Shown: piece after piece, positions 9,470 through 17,846 of the stretch
Layout: every line of letters starts with the position of its first letter
How positions within the stretch are numbered: the stretch's first letter is position 1
Assembly: GCA_031277855.1 (NCBI GenBank)
Contig: JAITLO010000039.1
Coordinates: 62,001-126,000 of the forward strand
Length of the DNA stretch: 64,000 nt
DNA from: Acidovorax sp.
GTDB taxonomy: Bacteria; Pseudomonadota; Gammaproteobacteria; Burkholderiales; Burkholderiaceae_C
Direction of reading: 5' to 3'
Translations under genes and position numbers: made by a program
The notes under the pieces: generated by a model
Told to the model about the DNA's origin: nothing
What the model saw: the letters and a program-made list of their open reading frames with translations, nothing else
Databases searched by the model: none

Positions 9470-9649
9470 TTATGCCGCCCGCACGGCGGCGGAAAGCATG
9501 GCCGTGACGCCGCTGAGGCTCACGAAAGCGGTGGGCAGACCATGGCGGCGGGTGTGCAAGGCACGCAGCACGCAGGCACGCGAAGCCGGCTCTGCAATCA
9601 ATGCAAAGCGGCGCAAGCGGGCAGCGGTGGTGAGGTGCAGGCAGGCCAT
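9470..9649 (-). CDS. Possible small protein of 59 residues
   Basis: An ORF from ATG at 9649 to TAA at 9470 encodes MACLHLTTAARLRRFALIAE.... Codon third positions are mostly G or C, and Leu/Arg/Ala codon choice resembles the surrounding genes. No clear ribosome site precedes it and I do not recognise the product, so it may be chance. It lies in an otherwise empty 600-bp gap between the beta-helix gene and the aminotransferase. Confidence 0.3.
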   Translation of the reverse strand: MACLHLTTAARLRRFALIAEPASRACVLRALHTRRHGLPTAFVSLSGVTAMLSAAVRAA

Positions 9650-9736
9650 GGTGATGGAAATCTCTGGGGCCGAATTATGCCGTGGGTGCTGTGTTGGTGT
9701 TGAGGGAGTTGTTTTTAGGGGGCGCCCTCACCCCCG

Positions 9737-9760
9737 CCCTCTCCCGCAAGCGGGAGAGGG
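9737..9760. repeat. Small REP-like hairpin
   Basis: CCCTCTCCCGC at 9737-9747 and GCGGGAGAGGG at 9750-9760 form a perfect 11-bp stem. The preceding CTCACCCCCGCC is typical of a short palindrome common in Burkholderiales genomes. A looser relative, CCTTCCCC..AGGGGAAGG, is near 60453-60475. Confidence 0.55.
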
Positions 9761-9814
9761 GGCCATACCGGGATATGGCAGACCCCTGCCGCATGACATG
9801 CCCCTTTCGCCAGG

Positions 9815-9914
9815 GACACCGCGCAAGGGCCGCCCCGCAGCGCTGGTGTCGTTCCCCTGCCCGCATCGCCTGCGATGCGAGAGCGGGGGGAAGGCGCGCA
9901 GCGCCTCAGGGGGG
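9815..9914 (+). repeat. Family B 3' repeat, variant copy
   Basis: GACACC (9815-9820) pairs with GGTGTC (9845-9850) around the same AAGGGCCGCCCCGCAGCG core found at 8347. A middle segment follows, then GGGGGGAAGGCGC..GCGCCTCAGGGGGG. Against the other long copies one stem pair is changed on both sides (G-C to C-G). Its end overlaps the aminotransferase stop codon at 9906-9908. Confidence 0.75.
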
Positions 9915-11150
9915 TGTTCCAGCTTTCACCGCTGCGCGTAGGCGCAGCACCGCCTGCTCAATCTGTGCCACTTCAGGTGCGGCAAATGACATGCGCAGCG
10001 TATGCAGATCGGGGTTGGCGGGGTAAAAAGCTTTGCCGGGCACATAGACCACGCCCTGGGCCACGGCGGCGTCGAACAGCTGCTGTGGGTCTATGCTGCG
10101 GTCCAGCTCGGCCCAGACAAACATGCCACCTGCGGGCCGGGTGCAGCGTATGCCGCTGTGCTCTCCTTCACTCAGCCCTTGCACCAGGGCCTGCATGCGG
10201 CGCTGGTATTCCCTGCGTGCGCGCTGCACCGTGGCCGGGTAGCGGCCGCTGTGCAGATAGCAGGCAGCCACGGCCTGCGTCAGCGGTGAGGTGCACAAAT
10301 CCGCTGTTTGCTTGGCCACGGTGCAGCGGCGCAGCAGCGGTGCATCTGCCAGCATCCAGCCCACGCGCAGCGCGGGCGCCACGGTTTTGGACAGGCTGGA
10401 CAGATAGATGACGGGGTTGTGGCCAGAGCTTGCCAGGCGCTCGCCTACGGCTCGCAGCGTGGGGGGCATGGCCAGTGGCTGGCCTTGCGGATCGTCAAAG
10501 CACAGCTCGCCATAGGGGTCGTCTTCCACCACCCAGAAGCCGTATTGCACGGCCAGCTGCACCAGGGCCTCGCGGCGTTCGGCCGCCAGCAAGGTGCCGC
10601 GCGGGTTGGAGAAATTGGGCACGGTGTAGAGCAGCTTGGGGCGCTGTTCTGCGGGCAGGCTGGCCAGCAGTTCTGCCAGAGCCTGGGTTTGCAGGCCTTG
10701 CGCATCCATGGGAATGGGCAGGATGCGGGCCTGGGCCAGGCGCAGGGCCTGCAGCGTGGCTGGGTAGGCCGGCACCTCCACCAGTACGGTGTCGCCGGGC
10801 TCGATGAGCACGCGCACCAGCAGGTCAAAGGCCTGTTGCGAGCCGGTGGTGACCAGAATGTCGGCCGGCGTGGCCTGCATGCCGCGCTCCTGCGCCTGCT
10901 GTGCCAAGGCCTCGCGCAGCGCGGGCTGGCCTTCGGTGGCGCCGTATTGCAGCGTGCCCGCGCCCTGGGTCATGGCTTGCTGTGCGGCCTGGGCCAGGCC
11001 CTCGGCATCGAACAGGCTGGGCGAGGGATAGCCACCGGCTAGCGAGATCATGCCGGGGCGGGACAGATAGGGAAACAGCTCGCGTATGGGCGAGCCCACT
11101 GGCTCGGCAAAGCTGGCAGCAAAAGGTGCGGGCGCTGCGCTGCGGTTCAT
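9906..11150 (-). CDS. PLP-dependent aminotransferase, probable 2-aminoadipate transaminase
   Basis: 414 residues of fold-type I aminotransferase in the LysN/MocR-like class. Visible are SLAGGYPSP (32-44), the substrate-loop motif PNFSNPRG (178-185), DDPYGEL (210-216) and the PLP lysine K255 in SLSK, with RVGWM after it. There is no GntR HTH, so it is an enzyme and not a regulator. Its start overlaps the stop of the HglS-type gene by 4 nt (ATGA), so the two are one operon. The HglS neighbour uses 2-oxoadipate, which makes 2-aminoadipate (lysine catabolism) the likely amino donor. The last residues TPP and the stop come from a family B repeat. Confidence 0.82.
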   Translation of the reverse strand: MNRSAAPAPFAASFAEPVGSPIRELFPYLSRPGMISLAGGYPSPSLFDAEGLAQAAQQAMTQGAGTLQYGATEGQPALREALAQQAQERGMQATPADILVTTGSQQAFDLLVRVLIEPGDTVLVEVPAYPATLQALRLAQARILPIPMDAQGLQTQALAELLASLPAEQRPKLLYTVPNFSNPRGTLLAAERREALVQLAVQYGFWVVEDDPYGELCFDDPQGQPLAMPPTLRAVGERLASSGHNPVIYLSSLSKTVAPALRVGWMLADAPLLRRCTVAKQTADLCTSPLTQAVAACYLHSGRYPATVQRARREYQRRMQALVQGLSEGEHSGIRCTRPAGGMFVWAELDRSIDPQQLFDAAVAQGVVYVPGKAFYPANPDLHTLRMSFAAPEVAQIEQAVLRLRAAVKAGTPP

Positions 11151-12616
11151 CCCTGTGCCTCGGCCAGCGCAGCTGCGTCAGCAGGTACGTCAGCAGGTAC
11201 GTGTGCATTTGCGCCGGTCAAGGCCTTGCGCACCTGGTCCATGGATTGCTGCTGCGAGTCTGCATACAGCGCGATTTCGTCGTGCACCTGGGCACCCAGG
11301 GCCTGCTCAAACACCTGCTGGGCCGCGTGGGCCTGGTACTGTTTTTGTTCTTCGCCGCCCAGGTTGGACTGGAAGATGCCGGCCGCGCTCACCGGCAGAA
11401 AGTCTTCATAGGTAATGGGCTCGGCCTGCACCAGGCCTTGGGCAATCAGGTTTTCCAGGTCCGCATCGGAAGGAATCTTGCTGGCCTGCGCCTGGGCCAG
11501 GCCTTGGGCGGTCAGGCTGTAGCGGTAGAAAGCCAGGCCTTGCTGGCGCAGCTGTGCATGGGTGTCGGGGAACTGGGTGAAGACCTGCTGCAGGCGACCC
11601 ACATAGTCCGGAGCGGCGCTGCCGGCGTTGTCCATGCTGCGCACCTGGGCCAGCAGGCTGTCGTAGAGCGCGCGGCCCTTGCGCGTCAGCGCCACGCCGC
11701 GTTGTTCGATCTCGCCAAAGCGTGCGGTGTGGGCGCCGCTGCCTGTGCCACCGTGATCGGCATCGGTAAAGCGTATGGCTTCCTTCAAGGCCTTGAAGCT
11801 GGTCTGGCGCAGCAGAATCGGGCAGGCGCGACGGGGAGGGCCTTCGACCACATCCTTGGCGTCCATGCCGCGCGCGGGCATGCCGGCCTGGGCGGCATCA
11901 ATGTCCAGGGTGCGCGGTGTCAAATGGTTGATGTGCGGGCCCTTGAAGCAAACCACATCGGCCACCAGGCGGTGGGACTTTTGCAGCGCGTCGTAGCTGG
12001 CGGCGTCCACCGTGGCGTCGCTGTGCCAGCGGAAGGTTTCCAGGGCCTCACGCACAAAGGCATCGGCGTCCGCACTGTTCAAACCGCCATCGCGCTCGGC
12101 TTGGTCCATCAGCTCCAGGGCGCGGGTGGTGAAGATCTGGCGGCGGGCCAAAATGGCGGCCGCCTGGGTGCGCAGCGCCGCATCGGCGATCAGCTCCAGG
12201 CGCAGCAGCGAGGTGAAAACGCGAAACGGGTTGGCCAGCAGGGCGGAATCTGCCACGGGGCGGAAAGCCGTGGAGTGCACGGGCACGCCGGCCACCGAGA
12301 GGTCGTAATAGCCCACGGGCTCCATGCCCATCACGGCAAACAAGCGGCGCAGCGTGGCCAGCTCCTCGGCCGTGCCCACGCGGATGGCGCCATGGCGTTC
12401 CACATCCAGGCGCTCCAGCTCACCGCTGTGGGCCATGCGCGCGGCCAGTTGCGGATCGGCCTTCAGCGTCTGTGCATTGACCTCGGCCACCAGCTCGATC
12501 AGGGCACCGTATTGCGGCACTTCCTGGCGGTACATCTCGGACATGGCGCGCGAAAAACGCGTGCGGATTTCGTTGCTGGAAACAAAGCGGGAGCTGGGGG
12601 AGGAAGAGGCACTCAT
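11147..12616 (-). CDS. hglS: 2-oxoadipate dioxygenase/decarboxylase (HglS/YdcJ, DUF1338)
   Basis: 489 residues, the usual length. The family converts 2-oxoadipate with O2 to D-2-hydroxyglutarate and CO2 using a non-haem metal, in the lysine degradation route known from Pseudomonas putida. ERHGAIRVG (His75) and GPHINHLTPR (near residue 225) are the conserved histidine motifs that carry metal ligands in this family. It also shows VHSTAFRPV. It is first in an operon with the aminotransferase at 9906. A LysR gene diverges from it, with an inverted repeat midway. Function from family and context; no assay is implied. Confidence 0.88.
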   Translation of the reverse strand: MSASSSPSSRFVSSNEIRTRFSRAMSEMYRQEVPQYGALIELVAEVNAQTLKADPQLAARMAHSGELERLDVERHGAIRVGTAEELATLRRLFAVMGMEPVGYYDLSVAGVPVHSTAFRPVADSALLANPFRVFTSLLRLELIADAALRTQAAAILARRQIFTTRALELMDQAERDGGLNSADADAFVREALETFRWHSDATVDAASYDALQKSHRLVADVVCFKGPHINHLTPRTLDIDAAQAGMPARGMDAKDVVEGPPRRACPILLRQTSFKALKEAIRFTDADHGGTGSGAHTARFGEIEQRGVALTRKGRALYDSLLAQVRSMDNAGSAAPDYVGRLQQVFTQFPDTHAQLRQQGLAFYRYSLTAQGLAQAQASKIPSDADLENLIAQGLVQAEPITYEDFLPVSAAGIFQSNLGGEEQKQYQAHAAQQVFEQALGAQVHDEIALYADSQQQSMDQVRKALTGANAHVPADVPADAAALAEAQG

Positions 12617-12697
12617 GACAGAACAGAAGGGCTAGGAGTTCGTGGGATGGCCGTGCGTACTGCCGGACCGTAGAGATAAGCCGCATGGTGTGCGGCA

Positions 12698-12715
12698 GTT
12701 TGACTTTGGTCAAAC
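12698..12715. promoter_or_regulatory. Inverted repeat in the hglS-LysR divergent region
   Basis: GTTTGAC-TTTG-GTCAAAC, 7-bp perfect arms, lies about 70-80 bp from both start codons. It is the obvious candidate operator for the LysR regulator at 12786. Confidence 0.5.
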
Positions 12716-12785
12716 GATAATCTGGCCTGCAGGTCATGCAGTGATGGAATGACCTCCGTGCACCCCTTGTTTCGATTGCCCCACC

Positions 12786-13703
12786 ATGCAGCTGTCCCGC
12801 CGTTTTCTGCCTCCCATGTCCTTGCTCTGCGCCTTCGAGGCCTCGGCGCGCCACCAGAGCTTTACCGCGGCTGCGGCCGAGCTGCACTTGACGCAAAGCG
12901 CCGTCAGCCGCCAGATCCGCGCGCTGGAAGAACGCCTGGGCACCGAGCTGTTTGTGCGCGAACGCCAGACCGTGCGCCTCAGCGCCGCCGGCCAGGCCTA
13001 TGCCCAGGAGATCCGGGCCGCCCTGGTGCGCATCTCGCACGCCACGCTGGGCTTTCGCACCAACCCCCAGGGCGGCAGCCTGAACCTGGCCATCCTGCCC
13101 ACCTTCGGTACGCGCTGGCTGGCGCCCCGGCTGCCGCAGTTTTTCAGCGCCCACCCGGGCATCACCATCAATCTGACCACGCGCTTGTCGCAGTTCGACT
13201 TTCAGCTGGAGGCGGTGGATGCCGCCATCCATTTCGGCCTGCCGAACTGGCCCGGTGCCGAGCTGGAATTCTTGATGAGCGAGACCGTGGTACCGGCCTG
13301 CAGCCCGGAAATGGCCGCCCAGTACCGTTTTGCCAAGCCTGAAGACCTGCTGCGTGCGCCCCTGCTTCACCTGGCCTCGCGCCACGACGCCTGGCAACGC
13401 TGGATGGCCAGCCAGGGTTGCCAGAGCGGGCAGGGCAGCGAAATCCAGGGCATGTTGTTTGACCAGTTCGCCACCGCCGCCCAGGCGGCCATGGCCGGCG
13501 TGGGCGTGGCGCTGCTGCCCAAGTTCCTCATCACGCGCGAGCTGCAGACCGGGGGGCTGGTGCTGGCGCTGCCGCAGTTGCCGGAGTTGGAGAGCGCCGA
13601 GCGTTATTACCTTGCCTGGCCCACCAGCCGCGCAGCCTATCCCCCGCTACAAGCTTTTCGGTCTTGGCTCAAGGACGCCGCACAAGAGTTCGTGACGGAA
13701 TAG
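12786..13703 (+). CDS. LysR-family transcriptional regulator (GcvA-like)
   Basis: 305 residues. An N-terminal winged HTH (FEASARHQSFTAAAAELHLTQSAVSRQI, about 14-43) is followed by a periplasmic-binding-like effector domain, with GcvA-class wording such as LAILPTFGTRWLAPRLP. It diverges from the hglS operon, so it probably controls 2-aminoadipate/2-oxoadipate use. The effector is not known. Start ATG at 12786. Confidence 0.88.
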   Translation: MQLSRRFLPPMSLLCAFEASARHQSFTAAAAELHLTQSAVSRQIRALEERLGTELFVRERQTVRLSAAGQAYAQEIRAALVRISHATLGFRTNPQGGSLNLAILPTFGTRWLAPRLPQFFSAHPGITINLTTRLSQFDFQLEAVDAAIHFGLPNWPGAELEFLMSETVVPACSPEMAAQYRFAKPEDLLRAPLLHLASRHDAWQRWMASQGCQSGQGSEIQGMLFDQFATAAQAAMAGVGVALLPKFLITRELQTGGLVLALPQLPELESAERYYLAWPTSRAAYPPLQAFRSWLKDAAQEFVTE

Positions 13704-13741
13704 TTTGTTTGTGTGGCTTTGGTGGGTGCCTTGTGGTGAGG

Positions 13742-13835
13742 CGGCCATACAGCGCTTCATGCTTTGTTGCTCGCCCTTGCCGTATCTCGATACTGTCTGC
13801 GGGCGAGACGCCGCGCCTGAAGCGCTGTCTGGCCG
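13742..13835 (+). repeat. Family C nested-hairpin repeat, copy 1
   Basis: Outer stem CGGCCA-t-ACAGCGCTTCA (13742-13759) pairs with TGAAGCGCTGT-c-TGGCCG (13818-13835). The inner stem is CTCGCCC (13770-13776) with GGGCGAG (13801-13807), and the tip is GTA/TAC. It starts 38 bp after the stop of the LysR gene. The rest of this 313-bp gap holds only the terminator at 13958. Confidence 0.8.
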
Positions 13836-13957
13836 TTGTGGGATGGGATTCACGGCCCGCTGCGCTGCGTGAGCCCGCTCCGGCTGAAAAAATACCGCTT
13901 TTGTGCGCTGTAAAAAAAGGAGCTGTCTGTGCAGACGCTTGCTGATTTCTCAAAGTG

Positions 13958-13991
13958 AAAATGCCAGAAGCCAAAAGGCTTCAGGCATTGC
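13958..13991 (-). terminator. Terminator of the binding-protein gene at 14017
   Basis: AATGCC-a-GAAGCC, loop AAAA, GGCTTC-a-GGCATT; on the minus strand it runs into TTTTC. It is 28 bp past the stop codon. Confidence 0.75.
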
Positions 13992-14016
13992 TTGCTATCA
14001 ATTTAATGAGCGCGAC

Positions 14017-14907
14017 TCAGCTGTTATAGGCTTCCAACGGCTTGTCGTTGGGTGCCTGCAGCAGCTGCTTCAAGGTCTCGCTCATGGGCAGGTTCAGTGG
14101 TGCATCCTTGGGAGGAATGGGTTGCATAAACCATTTGTCATAGACCTTGGCCACTTCGCCGGACTTCATCATGCGCACCAGGGCATCGTCCACGGCTTTC
14201 TTGAATGTGGGGTCGTCCTTGCGCATCAGCAGGGCGATGGGTTCGGAGCCCAGCACCTCGCCCACCAGCTTGTAGCCCTTGGGGTCCTTGGAGTTGGCGA
14301 TCACGCCGGCCAGCAGGTTGTCGTCCAGCACAAAGGCGTCGGCGCGGCCGGATTCCAGCATCAAAAAGCTCTCGAAATGGTCTTTGCCCAGTTGGGTCGG
14401 CAGCTTGATGTTGTTCTCGTGGCTGTATTTGCGCAGCAGCTGCACGGCGGTGGTGCCGGCCGAGGCAGCAATGGTCTTGCCGTCGAGCTGTTTGAACGAG
14501 GTGATGCTGGAGTCCGCACGCACGGCCATGCGCACCTGGCTGACATAGGTGGTGACGGCAAACGACACCTGCTTTTGGCGGGCCAGGTTGTTGGTCGTGG
14601 GGCCGCAGCCCAGGTCCACGGTGCCGTTTTGCACCAGGGGCAGGGTGTTCTGGGCGGTGATGGCCATGTATTCGATTTTTGCGCTGGGTACGATCTGGGC
14701 CAACACCTTCTCGCACAGCTCGACGTGGTAGCCCACGTACTTTTGCATGGAGCCCAGGGCATAGGCCATGGGAGCCGAGCTTTCACGCACACCGATCACG
14801 ACCTTGCCGCTTTTCTGGATTTTTTCCAGTGTGGTCTGGGCCTGGGCGCCAAAGGTGGCCAGCAGGGCGGCACATGCCAGTGCGATGTTCGCGGTCATAG
14901 AGCGCAT
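14017..14907 (-). CDS. Amino-acid ABC transporter substrate-binding protein (GltI-like)
   Basis: 296 residues with signal peptide MRSMTANIALACAALLATFGAQA. The SBP family 3 pattern is clear: GKVVIGVRESSAPMAY, a central hinge DLGCGPTTNN, and LESGRADAFVLDD. GltI-type proteins bind glutamate/aspartate in the periplasm. No permease or ATPase gene is nearby, so it is an orphan. A paralogue of similar sequence is at 22799. The start is supported by AAGGAG about 9 nt upstream. Confidence 0.88.
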   Translation of the reverse strand: MRSMTANIALACAALLATFGAQAQTTLEKIQKSGKVVIGVRESSAPMAYALGSMQKYVGYHVELCEKVLAQIVPSAKIEYMAITAQNTLPLVQNGTVDLGCGPTTNNLARQKQVSFAVTTYVSQVRMAVRADSSITSFKQLDGKTIAASAGTTAVQLLRKYSHENNIKLPTQLGKDHFESFLMLESGRADAFVLDDNLLAGVIANSKDPKGYKLVGEVLGSEPIALLMRKDDPTFKKAVDDALVRMMKSGEVAKVYDKWFMQPIPPKDAPLNLPMSETLKQLLQAPNDKPLEAYNS

Positions 14908-15284
14908 GAGGGGAGTCTCCTTGAATAGTGGGTAGCAACAGCCGGCATGCGAGGCCGGCCGTCAAGTGCTTGTATCAACTATCCGGTAAATAAGTGCATC
15001 GTCATAACGATGAAACGGAAGAAGGTCATGCGTACGGCGTATGACCAGCGGCTGAGCGCCGCAGGGGCGCAAAGCCATAGCGCAGAGGGTGGCCCGGCTT
15101 TTTGGTTAACATCCGCGCCTATTTCACGGGCCCGCGCGCGTCAGATTGGGGTGTGCGCGGCCTGGTCAGCAAGGCCGTGCCGCAGCCGCAGGCCTGCTTC
15201 TTTTTTGGTCAGCGCAGCTTGGGCTTCCGAGAGCCCTGCCCGGAATGCACCGGGCTCGCGCCGACCTCATTCGAGACAGATTCC

Positions 15285-15950
15285 ATGAACACCAACAGCC
15301 CTCCCTCGTTTCTGAGCCGCATCGCGATTGCCATCGGCAGCTTCTTCGCCGTCCTGGGCAATGCCCGCCTGGCCGCCGATGTGGTGCGCCTGCGCGCCGG
15401 TGAAGCCCTGGCTGCCGACACCGCACCCACGGAGGTGCGTGTGGAAGTGCCGGTGGAAAAAATCATCGAGAAGATCGTCGAAGTCCGCGTGGAAGTACCG
15501 GTCGAGAAAATCGTCGAGAAAGTGGTGGAAAAGCCGGTAGAAAAACTGGTCGAGAAGACCGTGGAAGTCGCCACCGACACCGCCGCCCTGCAACTGCTGG
15601 GCCTGTTGCAGCGCGAGGCGCGCTTTGTGGACTTTATCCAGGAAGAGGTGGCGCCCTATACCGATGCCGAAATCGGTGCCGCTGCTCGTGTGGTGCACCA
15701 AGGCTGCCGCAAGGTGCTGGGCGCGCATTTCACGATTTCCCCCGTGCGCGCCGAGGCCGAAGGCAGCCGCATCACGCTGCAGGCCGGCTTTGACGCCGCC
15801 GCCGTGCGCCTGACGGGCAATGTGGTGGGCCAGGCCCCCTTCACCGGCACCCTGGGCCACCGCGGCTGGCAGGTCAGCGAGGTGAAGCTGCCCCAGCTCA
15901 CCGATGCCAAGGCCGCCACGATTCTGGCCCAGGCCGAGGTGGAGCTGTGA
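15285..15950 (+). CDS. DUF2760 protein with charged V-P-V-E-K repeat
   Basis: 221 residues from the ATG at 15285 (weak GAGACAG upstream); an open frame upstream to 15102 looks non-coding. Layout: a hydrophobic N-terminal helix (FLSRIAIAIGSFFAVLGNARL), then residues about 45-90 made of near-identical units VEVPVEKIIEKIVE, VEVPVEKIVEKVVE, KPVEKLVEKTVE (probable helix or beta-coil), then the globular DUF2760 domain. It ends next to the Hsp70 gene with a 2-bp gap, so the two are one operon. DUF2760 proteins commonly occur beside this Hsp70 type; a co-chaperone or membrane-anchor role is inference. Confidence 0.82.
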   Translation: MNTNSPPSFLSRIAIAIGSFFAVLGNARLAADVVRLRAGEALAADTAPTEVRVEVPVEKIIEKIVEVRVEVPVEKIVEKVVEKPVEKLVEKTVEVATDTAALQLLGLLQREARFVDFIQEEVAPYTDAEIGAAARVVHQGCRKVLGAHFTISPVRAEAEGSRITLQAGFDAAAVRLTGNVVGQAPFTGTLGHRGWQVSEVKLPQLTDAKAATILAQAEVEL

Positions 15951-15952
15951 GC

Positions 15953-17830
15953 ATGAACCAGAACGCCAAATTCAGCATCGGTATAGACCTGGGCACCACG
16001 CACTGCGCCCTGTCTTATGTGGACAAGGCCGCCAGCGATGGCGAGCAGGTGCAGCAGCAGGTGCTGCCTATTCCCCAGCTCGCCGCACCGGCCAGCGTGC
16101 AGGCCTTGCCGCTGCTGCCCTCTTTTCTCTACCTGCCGCATGAGAGCGAGCTGAGCGAGGCCGAGCGCACGCTGCCCGGTGCTGCTGCGCAAGATTTCAT
16201 CACCGGCGAATTCGCCCGCGCACGCGGCGCGGCCACGCCCATCCGTTTGGTGAGCAGCGCCAAGAGCTGGCTGTGCCACCCTGGTGTGGATCGCCGCGCC
16301 GGCATTTTGCCGGCCGATGCGCCGCAAGAACTCAGCCGCATCTCGCCGCTCACGGCATCCACCCGCTATCTGCAGCACCTGCGCTGGGCCTGGGAGCAGG
16401 CCCACCCCGCTGCGCCGTTTGCCGAGCAGGACATCACCGTCACCATCCCCGCATCGTTCGACCCCGCTGCGCGCGAGCTGACGGCCGAGGCCTGCAAGGC
16501 CGCAGGTTTTCAAAACCTCACACTGCTGGAGGAGCCCCAGGCCGCGCTGTACAGCTGGATCCAGGCCAGCGGCGGCAACTGGCGCAAGCAGGTCCGCCAT
16601 GGCGACATCATCCTGGTGGTGGACGTGGGCGGTGGCACCACCGACCTGTCGCTGATTGCCGTGCTGGAGCGTGACGGCAATCTGGAGCTGCAGCGCATTG
16701 CCGTGGGCGAGCACATCCTCTTGGGTGGCGACAATATGGACTTGGCCCTGGCCTATGGCGTGGCCCGCAAGCTGGCGCAAGAGGGCAAGCCGCTGGATGC
16801 CTGGCAGACCCGCGCCCTGGCCCATGGCTGCCGCGCCGCCAAGGAGCAGCTGCTGGCCGATGCCACGCTGCAGTCCGTGCCCGTGGTCGTGCCCAGCCGG
16901 GGCAGCAAGCTGATTGGCGGCAGCATCCGCACCGAAGTCACCCGTGACGAAGTGCTGGCCATGCTGGTGGAAGGCTTCTTCCCCAAGGTGGCCGTCAGCG
17001 ACAAGCCCCAAACCCGTGCCCGTGGCGCGCTCACGCAGCTGGGCCTGCCCTATGCCCAGGATGCCGCTGTCACCCGCCACCTGGCCGCATTCCTGACCCG
17101 CCAGGTCAATGCCCTGGCTGAGATTGATAGCGTGCAGGGTGACCAGGTGGAGGGCTCTACCTTTTTGCACCCCACGGCGGTTTTGTTCAACGGCGGCGTG
17201 CTCAAGGCGCCCCAGATCGAGCAGCGCATTCTGGACGTCATCAACGGCTGGCTGGACGAAGAGGCCTGTGAGCCCGCCCGCTTGCTGGACGGTGCGAACC
17301 TGGACCTGGCCGTGGCCCGTGGCGCGGCCTACTTTGGCCATATTGCGGGCTCAGGCCGTGGCATGCGCATACGCGGCGGCACGGCACAAAGCTACTACGT
17401 GGGCGTGGAGAGCAATATGCCCGCCATCCCCGGCATGGAGCCCCCCATCTCGGCCCTGTGCCTGGCACCTTTTGGCATGGAAGAGGGCACGGAAGTGGCC
17501 CTGGACGCGCAAGCGTTCGGCCTGGTCGTGGGCGAACCGGTGCGCCTGCGCTTTTTTGGTTCCAGCGTGCGCCGCAGCGATGCGGTCGGCACCATGCTGG
17601 ACTTCTGGGGCCCGGAAGAGCTGGTCGAGCTGCAGGAGATTGAGCTGAACCTGCCCGCCTCTGGCCGCGCTGCCGGTGAGGTGGTGGCCGTGAGCTTGGT
17701 GGCCCGCGTCACCGACATCGGCACGCTGGAGCTCAATGCAGTGCCCGTGGGCGGTGCGGAGCGCTGGAAGGTGGAGTTGGATGTGCGCGCCGAAGCCGGC
17801 GCGGCAGAGCCGCAAGCCATGTCTGTCTGA
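15953..17830 (+). CDS. Hsp70-family protein (DnaK-like, lid missing)
   Basis: 625 residues. The actin-like ATPase domain shows phosphate-1 IGIDLGTTHCALSYV near the N-terminus, phosphate-2 VVDVGGGTTDLSL, and an adenosine-motif equivalent FNGGVLKAPQI. It has a short beta-domain but no long helical lid and no EEVD-like tail, so it is not canonical DnaK. I prefer the ATG at 15953 (GGAG 8 nt upstream) over the GTG at 15947. It follows DUF2760 and precedes an oxidoreductase gene by 16 bp. A second Hsp70 of the same subfamily lies at 19838. Client proteins are unknown. Confidence 0.88.
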   Translation: MNQNAKFSIGIDLGTTHCALSYVDKAASDGEQVQQQVLPIPQLAAPASVQALPLLPSFLYLPHESELSEAERTLPGAAAQDFITGEFARARGAATPIRLVSSAKSWLCHPGVDRRAGILPADAPQELSRISPLTASTRYLQHLRWAWEQAHPAAPFAEQDITVTIPASFDPAARELTAEACKAAGFQNLTLLEEPQAALYSWIQASGGNWRKQVRHGDIILVVDVGGGTTDLSLIAVLERDGNLELQRIAVGEHILLGGDNMDLALAYGVARKLAQEGKPLDAWQTRALAHGCRAAKEQLLADATLQSVPVVVPSRGSKLIGGSIRTEVTRDEVLAMLVEGFFPKVAVSDKPQTRARGALTQLGLPYAQDAAVTRHLAAFLTRQVNALAEIDSVQGDQVEGSTFLHPTAVLFNGGVLKAPQIEQRILDVINGWLDEEACEPARLLDGANLDLAVARGAAYFGHIAGSGRGMRIRGGTAQSYYVGVESNMPAIPGMEPPISALCLAPFGMEEGTEVALDAQAFGLVVGEPVRLRFFGSSVRRSDAVGTMLDFWGPEELVELQEIELNLPASGRAAGEVVAVSLVARVTDIGTLELNAVPVGGAERWKVELDVRAEAGAAEPQAMSV

Positions 17831-17846
17831 AAGCAAGGAGGCTGTG

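Noticed and set aside
9387..9941. 184-codon plus-strand ORF
   Set aside because: It runs through a REP-like hairpin and a family B repeat, has an Arg/Cys-rich product and no plausible ribosome site.
15656..17341. 561-codon minus-strand ORF across the Hsp70 gene
   Set aside because: Complement of clear Hsp70 motifs; no signal or family match.
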